Notes: generated by a model not told the origin, from the sequence alone. A stretch of DNA of 64,000 nt from G965207335 sp965207335 (GCA_965207335.1 OZ242267.1:1054001-1118000), one strand, 5' to 3'. Positions 46,245 to 56,112 are shown, counted from the first letter of the stretch. Translations and numbers: made by a program.

Positions 46245-47280
46245 TAATAAAAAAACAAGCAAAACAACTTAACACAAACTAAACAACCTGTAATTGCTGT
46301 TAGGGGTTTGGGGATATTCCCCAAAGTAAGCTTTGCTTACTATTCTTGGTACTTTTTTAAATCACATCGCTTTTGTAGCACGAGATTGCCACGACTTTTA
46401 CAAAGTCTCGCAATGACGGTGGGTATAATTCCAATTCGTTATTGTTAGTGCTTTTTTAAACCACACCACGAATTATCTCACGACAAAAATATACCTTACA
46501 AGCACAATGTCTATATGGGGAGTTTGAGGGGCTGTTGTACAATAGTTGTAATGAAAAAACTAGTTCTGCCCCTCAATTAAAAAATAACTAAAACAACTTA
46601 ACACAAACTAAACACCCTGTAATTGCTGTTAGGGGTTTGGGGATATTCCCCAAAGTAAGCTTTGCTTACTTATTCTTGGTACTTTTTTAAATTACATCGC
46701 TTTTGTAGCACGAGATTGCCACGACTTTTACAAAGTCTCACAATGACGATGGGTGTTTGTAGGATGAGATTGCCACGCCTTTTACAAGTCTCGCAATGAC
46801 GGTGGGTATAATTCCAATTCGTTATTCTGGGTACTTTTTTTATATATCGTCATTGCGAACACTGTTTTTTAGTGTGTGGCAATCTCAGGCAACGCACTGG
46901 TACTAATTACACCGCATTTGCAAGACGAGATTGCCACGCCTTTTTACAAAGTCTCGCAATGACGGTAGGTATAATTCCAATTCGTTATTGTTAGTGCTTT
47001 TTTAAACCACACCACGAATTATCTCACGACAAAAATATACCTTACAAGCACAATGTCTATATGGGGAGTTTGAGGGGCTGTTGTACAATAGTTGTAATGA
47101 AAAAACTAGTTCTGCCCCTCAATTAAAAAATAACTAAAACAACTTAATACAAACTAAACAACCTGTAATTGCTGTTAGGGGTTTGGGGATATTCCCCAAA
47201 GTAAGCTTTGCTTACTTATTTATGGCTTTTATTTTACAATGCTACCCACACATTGCAAGGCTTATTATGAAATAGTAATA

Positions 47281-47309
47281 AAAAACCCTGATGCAATATC
47301 AGGGTTTTT
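47281..47309 (-). terminator. Intrinsic terminator of the porin gene
   Basis: AAAAACCCTGAT and ATCAGGGTTTTT form a 12-bp arm hairpin with loop GCAAT, 45 bp after the porin stop; on the minus strand it is followed by T-rich sequence. Confidence 0.85.
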
Positions 47310-47353
47310 GTTATGTCAAGTGGTGTTTAAGCCACTTTAAAAAATCTATTAAT

Positions 47354-48529
47354 TTAGAATTTAACAGAGATTTTAGCACCTACAGAACTACCACCAGCAT
47401 ATGTACCATAAGATGCTTTGATGTTAGAGCCTTTACCTAAAGAACGAGTAACAATAATGTCTTTAAAGGTTTTTGTTTTACCATATAAACTAGAAGCAGC
47501 TTCGCCATTACCTAAGTCTAGTGTACCAACTGCAAGTTGAACACCCATACCAGCTATTTTAAGGTCAGCACGAATACCAATTACTGAGGTATCACTAACA
47601 ACACCATTACTATTAACATTACCTAAGGCTATTTTTCCATTAACACCAGGTGCTGAGCCTAAGATAGATACACCTAATGGTGAAAACTTAGAATTACCGC
47701 CATTGCCACCATTATTACCATATACACCAGATATTCCTCTATCCCAAGCCGCTCTTGCTAAGTGATAAGTAACACCGTTTACAGTCTTCCAAACATGGAA
47801 TACATTGGCATTACCACCAGAAGTAGCACTATTAGCTTGAGCATCACTAGTTGCATACTCAACAGCAATACCTATACCAGCTATTTTACCTTTAACTAAT
47901 ATATCAGTATAACTAGGAAGAAGTTCATCACGAGAACCACCATCGCTTGTAGGGGCAGCATTAGAATTAAAATACTCAACAACAATTTTAAAGCCACTTA
48001 CTTTGCCAGATACAGTATATCTTATTGGTGTTTGTCCTGCTTTAGTTTCTAGTGCTAAATTAACTCCGCCCATACTAGTACTAAACTCTATTGCTTCAAC
48101 ATTAGAAACACCTTTACGAATTAAGCCAACACCAGTAGTATCCCACCAATCACCAATTTTTAGTTTAATAGGACCAATTTTGGTAGTTAAAAATAGATAA
48201 TCAACATTTAAAGCCGCAATATTATCGCCACTACCTGCACCAGAACCAGTCTTTACTTCAGCGACAGAACCATCACTGGTTGTACCTCTAATACCATTAG
48301 AAACCCTAGTACCGCCATCGTTTCTTAAGCCCATTTTAATAGTAGTATCGCCCTTTTTACCAGTGAAATGTAAACGCACTCTTTGGGCTGTGCTATTTTC
48401 AGTATCATCAGAACCAATTGCTTCTTTACTGGCATAACGAAAATGAGCATCGCCTTTGATTGAGATATCAGCAAATGCTGGTATGCTCATAGTTGCTGCT
48501 ATTACAGCAGATAAAATAACTTTTTTCAT
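47354..48529 (-). CDS. Gram-negative general porin
   Basis: 391 aa. The signal peptide MKKVILSAVIAATMSIPAFA is cleaved before DISIKGDAHFRY. The mature part is a beta-barrel with alternating strands, N-terminal GDAHFRY and C-terminal VGAKISVKF ending in Phe, the outer-membrane insertion signature. The middle loop (residues about 235-290) is long and glycine/asparagine-rich (GVYGNNGGNGGNS). It forms diffusion pores. It has a strong sigma-70 promoter and a terminator, consistent with high expression as a single gene. Confidence 0.9.
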   Translation of the reverse strand: MKKVILSAVIAATMSIPAFADISIKGDAHFRYASKEAIGSDDTENSTAQRVRLHFTGKKGDTTIKMGLRNDGGTRVSNGIRGTTSDGSVAEVKTGSGAGSGDNIAALNVDYLFLTTKIGPIKLKIGDWWDTTGVGLIRKGVSNVEAIEFSTSMGGVNLALETKAGQTPIRYTVSGKVSGFKIVVEYFNSNAAPTSDGGSRDELLPSYTDILVKGKIAGIGIAVEYATSDAQANSATSGGNANVFHVWKTVNGVTYHLARAAWDRGISGVYGNNGGNGGNSKFSPLGVSILGSAPGVNGKIALGNVNSNGVVSDTSVIGIRADLKIAGMGVQLAVGTLDLGNGEAASSLYGKTKTFKDIIVTRSLGKGSNIKASYGTYAGGSSVGAKISVKF

Positions 48530-48639
48530 TTTAATATCCTTGTTTGAAAAAAAATAAAGTAGTTTGAATAAACAAAAAACTACGCTATATTGTTAAAAAA
48601 TAAACAAAAAACAAAAAATATTTAACATATATGTTGCAC

Positions 48640-48667
48640 ATTATGCCATAGAAAAAATATTTGTCAA
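48640..48667 (-). promoter_or_regulatory. Sigma-70 promoter of the porin gene
   Basis: On the minus strand, TTGACA (48662-48667) and CATAAT (48640-48645) are separated by 16 bp. The leader to the ATG at 48529 is about 105 nt and A-rich. The region 48530-48818 holds no gene, only this promoter and the next gene's terminator. Confidence 0.75.
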
Positions 48668-48747
48668 GTATTTTTTGCAAAAAAAATACAAAATGTAGTA
48701 TTTTTGCAACTTTTTATATTAATATAAGACTTAAAATTGTAAAAATA

Positions 48748-48797
48748 ACAACCCTAACAAGACTAAACACAGTTAAAGTATTGCCTATTAGGGTTGT
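48748..48797 (-). terminator. Terminator of the urate-oxidase-N-like gene
   Basis: ACAACCCTAA and TTAGGGTTGT make a 10-bp stem with a 30-nt loop, followed on the minus strand by TATTTTTAC. It lies 22 bp after the stop at 48819. Confidence 0.65.
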
Positions 48798-48818
48798 ATA
48801 GCAAAAGCTGTTTGACTT

Positions 48819-49391
48819 TTAAAAGCCAATACCACTTTTATAACCAACCATACATAGTAGCATAGGGATAGATAGCATAACATTTGTTCTTGATGCTAGG
48901 CTTGCTATTCTTTTAGCTTTAGCTTTTTCTTCGTCTGTTGCTTCTTTGATGCCTAAAACTTTTTTCTGATTTGGCCAAATAAGCCCCCAAACATTAAATA
49001 ACATAATAGTACCAAGCCATGCACCTATTCCTATAATAACAAAACCATTTTGTAGCATAAAGGCATTAGTAAAATTAGCACCTAATAGCCCAGCACCCAT
49101 AACCCATGTTGCTAAGGCTGACCAACGAAACCATAATAATGCATTTGGTGCGATATATTTACCAATAGCAGCAGGTCCTGGCCCGTCTTTATCTGCTAAT
49201 GCTAATGCCATAGCTGGTACTTGAATAAAATTGAAGTAATATAATAATCCAATCCAAGTAATACCAAATATTACATGTAGCCAAACCATTATTGATAATA
49301 CACTGTAGTTAGATGCAACAGCTAATAAAACAATAAGTGCTAAAACTACACCGCTAATAATAGTGCCTTTTATTGAATCTAATGGATTCAT
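48819..49391 (-). CDS. Urate-oxidase N-terminal domain (PF06181-like) membrane protein
   Basis: The start is the ATG at 49391 (MNPLDSIKGTIISG), which has AAGGGGA upstream; the frame is open further but without such a site. The 190-aa product has about five helices. IMVWLHVIFGITWIGLLYYFNFIQVPA carries the conserved His and the FN motif of the family, whose larger members (PuuD) oxidise urate using haem-like cofactors. LLWFRWSALATWVMGAGLL and IMLFNVWGLIWPNQKKVLG are also typical. This stand-alone form lacks the cytochrome c part; function unknown. Confidence 0.8.
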   Translation of the reverse strand: MNPLDSIKGTIISGVVLALIVLLAVASNYSVLSIMVWLHVIFGITWIGLLYYFNFIQVPAMALALADKDGPGPAAIGKYIAPNALLWFRWSALATWVMGAGLLGANFTNAFMLQNGFVIIGIGAWLGTIMLFNVWGLIWPNQKKVLGIKEATDEEKAKAKRIASLASRTNVMLSIPMLLCMVGYKSGIGF

Positions 49392-49492
49392 AGTATATCC
49401 CCTTGCTATTAAAAAGTATAATAATACATTAAATTGCATAAAAATACAATAAGACTGATACATTAAGTTATAAGTTAAACAATAAAAATATA

Positions 49493-50314
49493 ATGCCAGA
49501 ATTACCAGAAGTTGAGACAACAAAAAATGGCTTAGTAAAATTAATAGTCAATAAAACCGTAACTAAGGTAGAGATTAGAAGAGCAAAACTACGCTTTGAC
49601 ATACCAAAACACTTAATAAAAACTTTAACAAACAAAAAAATAATTGCTGTTACAAGACAGGCTAAATATATTTTAATCGACATAGATACTGGCTCATTAA
49701 TTGTACACTTGGGTATGTCTGGTTCGTTAAGTGTGGTTAAAAATAATGAAAAACTAGAAAAACACACCCATTTTATTATTTATTTTGATAATGATAAATG
49801 TATGCGACTAAAAGACCCTAGAAGATTTGGTGCTGTTTTGTGGATTGACAAGGGTAAAAAGCATAAATTATTAGCAAAATTAGGCTTAGAGCCATTAACA
49901 GATGATTTTAATGGTAAATATTTGTATAATATATGTAACAATAAAAAACGCAGTATAAAAGCAATTATTACAGATAGTCATATAGTAGTTGGTATAGGTA
50001 ATATTTATGCACTAGAGGCGTTGTTTTTATCTGCTATATCGCCAATGTCTGAGGCTAAAAGTTTAACTATAACAAGGCTAGCTAAATTAGTTAAGGCTAT
50101 AAAAGAAATATTACAAGAGGCAATAAAACAAGGTGGCACTACTTTAAAAGATTTTAGTAATGTTGAAAAAAAAGCTGGATATTTTGCCCAAAAACTAGCA
50201 GTATATGGCAGAGTTGGTATGCCTTGTATTGTTTGTTCTGGTATAATAGTTAGGACTATACAAAATAATCGTTCTAGTTTTTATTGCCCTACTTGTCAAA
50301 AAATATGCAATTAG
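49493..50314 (+). CDS. mutM: Formamidopyrimidine-DNA glycosylase
   Basis: Removes 8-oxoguanine and nicks the abasic site. MPELPEVETTKNGL gives the catalytic Pro2/Glu3, and MSGSL, KDPRRFG and VVGIGNIYALEALF are conserved. The C-terminal zinc finger CIVC...CPTC is complete. 273 aa, normal. The last codons overlap the start of the S24-like gene by 10 bp. Confidence 0.97.
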   Translation: MPELPEVETTKNGLVKLIVNKTVTKVEIRRAKLRFDIPKHLIKTLTNKKIIAVTRQAKYILIDIDTGSLIVHLGMSGSLSVVKNNEKLEKHTHFIIYFDNDKCMRLKDPRRFGAVLWIDKGKKHKLLAKLGLEPLTDDFNGKYLYNICNNKKRSIKAIITDSHIVVGIGNIYALEALFLSAISPMSEAKSLTITRLAKLVKAIKEILQEAIKQGGTTLKDFSNVEKKAGYFAQKLAVYGRVGMPCIVCSGIIVRTIQNNRSSFYCPTCQKICN

Positions 50315-50703
50315 ACAACCCTAAAGATTTAATAAAATCTACTTGTAGTACTAATTCTGAGTCTTATGCTTTGCAAAATTTAGGCGATATGATGGAACCT
50401 GAATTTAGTGAAAACTGTATTATTGTTATTGACCCTAGTATGCAAGTACACCATCAAGCCTATGCTGTTATTGATTATAAAGACGAGTTATATTTTCGGC
50501 AATATATAGAAGTTGATGGTAAAAAGATTATGTCTTGCGTCAATAAAAACTATGCGGATATTGAGTTAAACGATGAGTTTAGTATTCGTGGCTGTGTGGT
50601 ACAACAAAAGCAAAGAAAACAAAAACCAAAGCATTATTACCACTTAAACAAAACCAGTAAAGAAATGGATTTTAGTTTATATGGTAAGGAAAAACTAAAA
50701 TAA
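50305..50703 (+). CDS. S24/LexA-like protein lacking the catalytic serine
   Basis: 132 aa from the ATG at 50305 (MQLDNPKDLIKSTC), which overlaps mutM. The domain matches the S24 peptidase fold: SYALQNLGDMMEPEFSENC then IIVIDPSM, and LYFRQYI, SIRGCVVQQKQRK. The usual GDSMEPE reads GDMMEPE, so Ser29 is Met, and the usual catalytic Lys region has Arg (FRQ). There is no DNA-binding HTH. It is probably not a protease; perhaps a regulator or binding protein. It converges on pgeF, 4 bp away. Confidence 0.75.
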   Translation: MQLDNPKDLIKSTCSTNSESYALQNLGDMMEPEFSENCIIVIDPSMQVHHQAYAVIDYKDELYFRQYIEVDGKKIMSCVNKNYADIELNDEFSIRGCVVQQKQRKQKPKHYYHLNKTSKEMDFSLYGKEKLK

Positions 50704-50707
50704 AACT

Positions 50708-51433
50708 TTAAACAAACCAAATCAAACTTGCCATTCGCCCTGATTTTGCCCCTTGTCTTTTGTATGAAAAATATTTATTGGCGTTACTATAAGTACATTC
50801 TGTACCACCAGTAATATTATTAATGCTGTGTTGGTTAAAAATCATAATTGCCATTTGATAGATACTTAGGTGATAGTTAATGCTTTTTTGCTTAAAACAT
50901 TTACTAAACATGTCTTGTTTAGCTATAAATTTTTGATACATTTGCGTATCTAATGCTAAAAAATTTTGACTAATACCAGCACCTAAATGCACTAATATAT
51001 CATTAGGTTTAACTGGAAAACTCTCAATAAATTTTTCAATAACACCATTTAATAAGCCCTGATAACCAGCATGAATAATACCTACGGCATCTGCTTTTTT
51101 ACTAGTTACAAAAATAGGCAAACAATCGGCACTTAACATAGCACAAACTATATTTTTATTAATAGTCCAACTAGAATCTGCTTGAGGTTTATTATTTATA
51201 TCATCTGCTATAAGGCAAGTATTAGAGTGGGTTTGGCTTAGCCATTTTGGCTCACTAGGTAGTTTATATTTGTGCATTAATAAACTATAATTATTAGTTA
51301 GTGCTGTTTTATCATCACCTACATAATCAGCTAAATTAAAATTTTCATAAACGCCATTACTTGCCCCGCCTGTTAATATTTTAGGGGTAGTTAAATAAAG
51401 AACATTATCTGGAAAATTAACTATATTATTCAT
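50708..51433 (-). CDS. pgeF: Peptidoglycan editing factor PgeF (DUF152/YfiH)
   Basis: Laccase-fold enzyme that removes wrongly incorporated L-Ser from UDP-MurNAc peptides. WLSQTHSNTC, MLSADCLPIFV and VGIIHAGYQGLLNGVIE give the zinc-binding His/Cys/His (the usual HAGWRG reads HAGYQG). FSYKRQGAKSGRMASLIW matches the family end. 241 aa, typical. 77 bp downstream of rluD on the same strand, the usual rluD-pgeF order. Confidence 0.92.
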   Translation of the reverse strand: MNNIVNFPDNVLYLTTPKILTGGASNGVYENFNLADYVGDDKTALTNNYSLLMHKYKLPSEPKWLSQTHSNTCLIADDINNKPQADSSWTINKNIVCAMLSADCLPIFVTSKKADAVGIIHAGYQGLLNGVIEKFIESFPVKPNDILVHLGAGISQNFLALDTQMYQKFIAKQDMFSKCFKQKSINYHLSIYQMAIMIFNQHSINNITGGTECTYSNANKYFSYKRQGAKSGRMASLIWFV

Positions 51434-51509
51434 ATTTTAAGACCACTACATAAATATAATCTATGTGCATAGTACTGCTTTTTGACTATGTTGTTTTTTG
51501 TATAAATAT

Positions 51510-52499
51510 TTAATATTTTTTATCGCTATATAATTGTTGCTTATCGTATATTCTAAGCTCATCTATTAATAGTTTTATATCATCTGCTAAATTAGACTCC
51601 CATGACATTATTTTGCCACTAACTGGATGGGTTAGGGATATTTTTTTTGAGTGTAATGCCTGTCTTGTTATGTTTTGTAATGCTTGTTTTAATTCTTGAC
51701 TAGCACCTTTTGGAAAATGACAAACTCCACTGTATTTACCGTATAGTTTATCGCCTAGCAAGGCATTACCTATATGTGTCATGTGAACTCTAATTTGATG
51801 GGTTCGCCCTGTTTCTAATACTAATTTAACAACACTATGATTGTTAAACCTTTCTAATACTCTGTAATGGGTAATTGCTTTTTTTCCTAATGGATGCACT
51901 GCTTGTTTAACTCTATTTCTAGGGTGTCTGCTTATTGGTTCTGTAACTACTCCGCCTGCTATCATACTGCCGTAAACTACAGCTATATATTCTCTAACTA
52001 CTTTATGCTGTTGTAACTGCTGTATTAAAGATTTTTGTGCTATTGGACTTCTAGCAACTACTAATAATCCTGAGGTATCTTTATCTAATCTATGAACTAT
52101 GCCTGCTCTATCTAATTTTGCTAAACTGGTATCAAAAAATAATAATCCATTTGCAAGAGTATTATTACTATTTCCAGCACCCGGGTGAGTAACTAGCCCT
52201 GCTGGTTTATTGATTATTATTATGTCTTTATCTTGATAGACAATATTTAATGCTATGTCTTGTGCCTGCCATTTATATGCTGGTTGTAATTCAATTATTA
52301 TATCTAGTGCTGTTGCTTGTTTAACTCTATCTTTGCCGCTTATAGTTTTGCCTTTTATGCTTGCCTTGCCTTGTTTTATCCAAGTGCTAATTTTTGCTCT
52401 AGAATAATTTGGCAATAATTTTGCCAATGTAAAATCAAAGCGACAGCCTATATACTCGGGTGAAATTATTATTTTTTCTGTTTTATTATTTATTGTCAT
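51510..52499 (-). CDS. rluD: 23S rRNA pseudouridine synthase RluD
   Basis: Makes pseudouridines in helix 69 of 23S rRNA. An N-terminal S4 domain (CRFDFTLAKLLPNYSRAKIS) is followed by the RluA-type catalytic domain with GIVHRLDKDTSGLLVVAR (catalytic Asp near residue 138) and LETGRTHQIRVHM. 329 aa, near E. coli RluD (326). It overlaps hemW by 14 bp, so the two may be coupled. Confidence 0.95.
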   Translation of the reverse strand: MTINNKTEKIIISPEYIGCRFDFTLAKLLPNYSRAKISTWIKQGKASIKGKTISGKDRVKQATALDIIIELQPAYKWQAQDIALNIVYQDKDIIIINKPAGLVTHPGAGNSNNTLANGLLFFDTSLAKLDRAGIVHRLDKDTSGLLVVARSPIAQKSLIQQLQQHKVVREYIAVVYGSMIAGGVVTEPISRHPRNRVKQAVHPLGKKAITHYRVLERFNNHSVVKLVLETGRTHQIRVHMTHIGNALLGDKLYGKYSGVCHFPKGASQELKQALQNITRQALHSKKISLTHPVSGKIMSWESNLADDIKLLIDELRIYDKQQLYSDKKY

Positions 52500-53604
52500 C
52501 TAAAAATAAAGCCTGTAAATCATTTAAAAAATTGAAGCCTTTGTTACTAGGTATTATTTTGTCACCGTCAATTATTAATAAACCCATATTTTCTGCTATT
52601 TTTAACTTATCCATTATGGTATTTATTGCTATTTTAGTTCTGGTTTCAAACAACTTTTTCCTAAACCCTGCCTTTAATCGCAACGCATTTAACATAAATT
52701 CAAATGCTATATTTTGCACTTTTTTATACTTAATACTTTGATTTTGCAAATATTTATCTGGGGATTTAGGTTTTAATCCACGAATAATATCGCCATTTTT
52801 TAGAGTTATTTTACTATGTGCCCCTGCTCCAATACCTAAATAATCGCCAAAATGCCAATAATTTAGATTATGTTTAGATGGTATTTTGCCATAAGCTGAT
52901 ATTTCGTATTGTTTATAGCCATTATTTTCTAATAATTTTTTAGCACTATATTCGGCACTAAACAATATATCATTATCTGGCAATTTTGGTGGATATTTAG
53001 CAAACAAAGTATTAGGTTCTATGGTTAGCTGATAAAAAGATATATGGCTAGGGGCAAATTGAATAGCTGTTTTTATATCTGTTAATATTTGTTGTTTATT
53101 TTGAGATTCTAAACCATACATTAAGTCAATATTAAAATTATCAAAACCGGCTAATTTTGCCATTTTTATTGCATTTTTAGCCTCATTTGCACTATGTACC
53201 CTTGATATTGTTTGTAATAATTTATCATTAAAACTTTGTACCCCAATAGACAACCTATTTATGCCAGATTCTTTAAAAGCACTAAATTTTGCCATATCAG
53301 CACTAGATGGGTTTGCCTCTAAGGTTATTTCAATATCTTTTGCTAGTTTTGCTTTGTTTTTAATAGCAGAAATTAACCTATTAACCTCTATTTTTGACAT
53401 TAAACTAGGTGTGCCTCCACCTATAAAAATAGCTTGTAATTCTCTATTTTGAATATATTTAATATCATTGTCAAAATCAGCCAACAAAGCATCAATATAA
53501 TTACTTGTATTGTTTGTAATTGTGTGTGAGTTAAAATCACAATACGGGCATTTTTTAATACACCAAGGATAATGAATATATAAAGTTAATGGCGGTAATT
53601 GCAT
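52486..53604 (-). CDS. hemW: Radical SAM haem chaperone HemW
   Basis: HemN-like protein that handles haem rather than oxidising coproporphyrinogen. The radical-SAM cluster motif is YPWCIKKCPYCDFNSH (residues 11-26), followed by FIGGGTPSLMS and RLSIGVQSFND. It lacks the HemN N-terminal extension, and 372 aa fits HemW. rluD and pgeF follow on the same strand. Confidence 0.94.
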   Translation of the reverse strand: MQLPPLTLYIHYPWCIKKCPYCDFNSHTITNNTSNYIDALLADFDNDIKYIQNRELQAIFIGGGTPSLMSKIEVNRLISAIKNKAKLAKDIEITLEANPSSADMAKFSAFKESGINRLSIGVQSFNDKLLQTISRVHSANEAKNAIKMAKLAGFDNFNIDLMYGLESQNKQQILTDIKTAIQFAPSHISFYQLTIEPNTLFAKYPPKLPDNDILFSAEYSAKKLLENNGYKQYEISAYGKIPSKHNLNYWHFGDYLGIGAGAHSKITLKNGDIIRGLKPKSPDKYLQNQSIKYKKVQNIAFEFMLNALRLKAGFRKKLFETRTKIAINTIMDKLKIAENMGLLIIDGDKIIPSNKGFNFLNDLQALFLDDNK

Positions 53605-53844
53605 TGCTTAGTAGTATTTAGAGACATTTACACAAATCCAACTTTTGAATTATACAATAGTAATTCTAACACAACCAAAAGTTGAACTTAATTGTTATTA
53701 AAATTACAAAGATACCTTATTTTATTAAAAAATTAACTATAATAAACATAAAATTTGAATAAAAAAATAGTTAAGCCTTATGTTACTTAGTTAGTTACTA
53801 TAAAAAGTTAATTTAGTTTATCTACTTCTTAAATATTATAAATT

Positions 53845-54918
53845 ATGTCAGGCAATACAATAGGAAAACTTTTTACCCTAACAACAGCAGGCGAAAGTCA
53901 CGGTTATGGACTTGTAGGGATAGTTGATGGCTGTCCGCCTAATATGATGCTATCAGAGGCTGATTTACAAGGTGACTTAGACCTTAGAAAACCTGGTACT
54001 TCAAGACATACTACCCAAAGACGAGAAGATGATTTAGTAAAGATATTATCAGGTGTTTTTGATGGTAAAACCACAGGCACTCCAATTGCTTTATTGATTA
54101 AAAATACCGACCAAAGAAGTAAGGATTATAGTAATATTGCCAATAGTTTTAGACCAGGGCATGCAGATTATACTTATTGGCATAAATACGGTATTAGAGA
54201 TTATCGCGGTGGTGGGCGTTCATCTGCTAGGGAAACAGCTATGCGTGTTGCAGCAGGAGGTATAGCTAAAAAATACCTAGCTCAAACTTATGGGGTAAAA
54301 ATCAAAGGCTATTTATCGCAATTAGGTAATATAGTAATTCCAGTTACAAATTTGGACGAAACAACTAACAATCCATTTTTTGCCCCTGATAAAAATATAG
54401 TACCAGAGTTAGCAAATTATATAGATAAACTAAGAAAATCTGGTGATTCTATTGGTGCAAAAATAACAATAATGGCATACAATATGCCAGTAGGTTTAGG
54501 TGAGCCAATATTTGATAGATTAGATGCTGATATAGCCCATGCTATGATGAGTATTAATGCGGTAAAAGGCATGGAAATAGGTGCAGGTTTTGCCTCTATT
54601 AGTCAAAAAGGTAGCGAACATAGAGATGCAATTAGCAAAGATAAAAATAATAATCATAAGTTTTTATCAAATAATGCTGGTGGAATTTTAGGCGGTATTA
54701 GTAGTGGACAAGATATTATTGTCAATATAGCACTAAAACCAACCTCAAGTTTGCGTTTACCAGTTGCTAGTATTAACACCAAAGGCGAGACAGAGCAAGT
54801 AATAACAACAGGAAGACACGACCCATGTGTAGGGTTAAGGGCTACTCCTATTGCCGAGGCTATGCTTGCTCTAACACTAATTGATCATACGCTTAGACAT
54901 AAGGCACAAAATGGTTAG
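53845..54918 (+). CDS. aroC: Chorismate synthase
   Basis: Last step of the shikimate pathway, using reduced FMN. GKLFTLTTAGESHG at the start, RRREDD-like region RQRREDDLVKI seen as TQRREDDLVK, RPGHADYTYWHKYG, DYRGGGRSSARETAMRVAAG and GRHDPCVGLRATPIAEAM are all conserved. 357 aa, normal. hisA begins 18 bp downstream. Confidence 0.98.
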   Translation: MSGNTIGKLFTLTTAGESHGYGLVGIVDGCPPNMMLSEADLQGDLDLRKPGTSRHTTQRREDDLVKILSGVFDGKTTGTPIALLIKNTDQRSKDYSNIANSFRPGHADYTYWHKYGIRDYRGGGRSSARETAMRVAAGGIAKKYLAQTYGVKIKGYLSQLGNIVIPVTNLDETTNNPFFAPDKNIVPELANYIDKLRKSGDSIGAKITIMAYNMPVGLGEPIFDRLDADIAHAMMSINAVKGMEIGAGFASISQKGSEHRDAISKDKNNNHKFLSNNAGGILGGISSGQDIIVNIALKPTSSLRLPVASINTKGETEQVITTGRHDPCVGLRATPIAEAMLALTLIDHTLRHKAQNG

Positions 54919-54936
54919 CGACAACTTTTTAATAAA

Positions 54937-55665
54937 ATGCTTATAATACCAGCGATTGACTTAAAAGACGGAAAATGTGTACGACTAAGAAAAGGCATTA
55001 TTAACGAATGCACTGTTTTTTCCAATAATCCTGTTACAATGGCTAAAAAATGGTTTGATAAGGGTGCAGAACGCCTACATTTAGTAGATTTGGACGGTGC
55101 TTTTGCTGGCAAACCTATAAATATTGACATTATCAAGCAAATTACTAAAACACTACCTAAACTAGCGATACAAGTAGGTGGTGGTATTCGCAATATTGAT
55201 ACTGCTAACTCGTATATAGAAGCTGGTGTTAGTTATTTAATTATTGGTACTAAGGCTATTGTTGAACCTGAATTTATTGAAAAGCTATGCAAGAAATTTA
55301 AAGGTAAAATCATCGTAGGCTTAGATGCTAATAATGGCTTAGTAGCAACAGATGGCTGGGTAAAGCAAACCACCATTAAAGCAATAGACTTAGTAAAAAG
55401 ATTTGAAAAATATGGGGTTAATAGCATAATTTATACCGATATTGCAAGAGATGGTATGATGACTGGCGTTAATATTGAAGCTACTAAAAACCTAGCTAAG
55501 CAAACTACTATTCCTATTATTGCATCTGGAGGAATTACTAATATAGACGATATTATTAAACTAAAACAAATAGCAAACTATGGTGTATCTGGTGCTATTA
55601 CTGGCAGGGCTATTTATGAGGGTAGCTTAGATTTTAGACAAGCACAAAAATTAGCAAATGATTGA
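54937..55665 (+). CDS. hisA: HisA, phosphoribosylformimino-AICAR isomerase
   Basis: TIM-barrel enzyme of histidine synthesis. IPAIDLKDGKCVRLRKG holds the first catalytic Asp (residue 8), VGGGIRN the N-terminal phosphate site, YTDIARDGMMTGVN the second Asp, and ASGGITNIDDI the C-terminal phosphate site. 242 aa. The rest of the his operon is absent; rnfH overlaps its end by 8 bp. Confidence 0.97.
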   Translation: MLIIPAIDLKDGKCVRLRKGIINECTVFSNNPVTMAKKWFDKGAERLHLVDLDGAFAGKPINIDIIKQITKTLPKLAIQVGGGIRNIDTANSYIEAGVSYLIIGTKAIVEPEFIEKLCKKFKGKIIVGLDANNGLVATDGWVKQTTIKAIDLVKRFEKYGVNSIIYTDIARDGMMTGVNIEATKNLAKQTTIPIIASGGITNIDDIIKLKQIANYGVSGAITGRAIYEGSLDFRQAQKLAND

Positions 55666-55957
55666 TATAGAAGTAGCTTATGCTCTTGCTAATGAGCAAA
55701 CTATACTAAAACTAACAGTATTAGAAGATACTACAGTCAAACAAGCTATAATAAAATCTAATATTACTAAAAAATACCCGCAAATAAACCTAGCAAATGA
55801 CAAAGTAGGTATTTTTGGTAAAATAACTACTTTGGATACAATATTAAGGGCAAAAGATAGAGTAGAAATATACCGTCCTCTTATTGCCGACCCTAAGGAA
55901 GTGCGTAAAAAAAGAGCCGAAGAAAATAAAAGCATGCGTAAAAATACTAAAAAATAA
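55658..55957 (+). CDS. rnfH: RnfH family protein (UPF0125)
   Basis: 99-aa ubiquitin-like small protein. IDIEVAYALANEQTILKLTV, VGIFGKITTLDTILRAKDRVEIYRPL and DPKEVRKKRAEE match the family (E. coli YfjF/RatB). Normally it lies by ratA/smpB; here it follows hisA. Function is poorly known; the name derives from rnf gene clusters. Confidence 0.9.
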   Translation: MIDIEVAYALANEQTILKLTVLEDTTVKQAIIKSNITKKYPQINLANDKVGIFGKITTLDTILRAKDRVEIYRPLIADPKEVRKKRAEENKSMRKNTKK

Positions 55958-55981
55958 CGGTGTAATAATTTTAATTTAAAA

Positions 55982-56032
55982 TTAGTAAGTGAGTTTGTAT
56001 TTAGATTAAATGAGGGCAATTGCCAGATTGAT
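55982..56032 (+). pseudogene. IS1595-type transposase C-terminal scrap
   Basis: The plus strand reads LVSEFVFRLNEGNCQIDT, very like the conserved EFxFRLNEGNCxIDT segment near the C-terminus of IS1595-family transposases. Only about 18 codons remain between rnfH and the restriction-modification genes; no other transposase sequence is seen. Recognition is from a short match. Confidence 0.5.
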
Positions 56033-56112
56033 ACCAAGGGCATAATGGTATATATATTAAAAAGTGTTTAGTAATAATAGAATTAGTTACAATGACTTAA
56101 AGGATTGATATT

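Larger units (their letters stand above)
45421..47240. repeat. Repeat mosaic island D, no gene
   Basis: Non-coding, 1.8 kb. It holds a MITE fragment (45438-45486), REP units, four hairpin pairs (45806-45840, 46307-46341, 46636-46670, 47182-47216), four long stem-loops with the flank ACAAGCACAATGTCTATATG (around 45690, 46015, 46515 and 47060) and one full MITE. The segments at 45640-45780, 46480-46600 and 47000-47130 are nearly identical to each other, showing recent local duplication. Confidence 0.85.

Noticed and set aside
52460..52741. Plus-strand frame over the rluD/hemW overlap
   Set aside because: Opposite-strand shadow of hemW with low-complexity translation.
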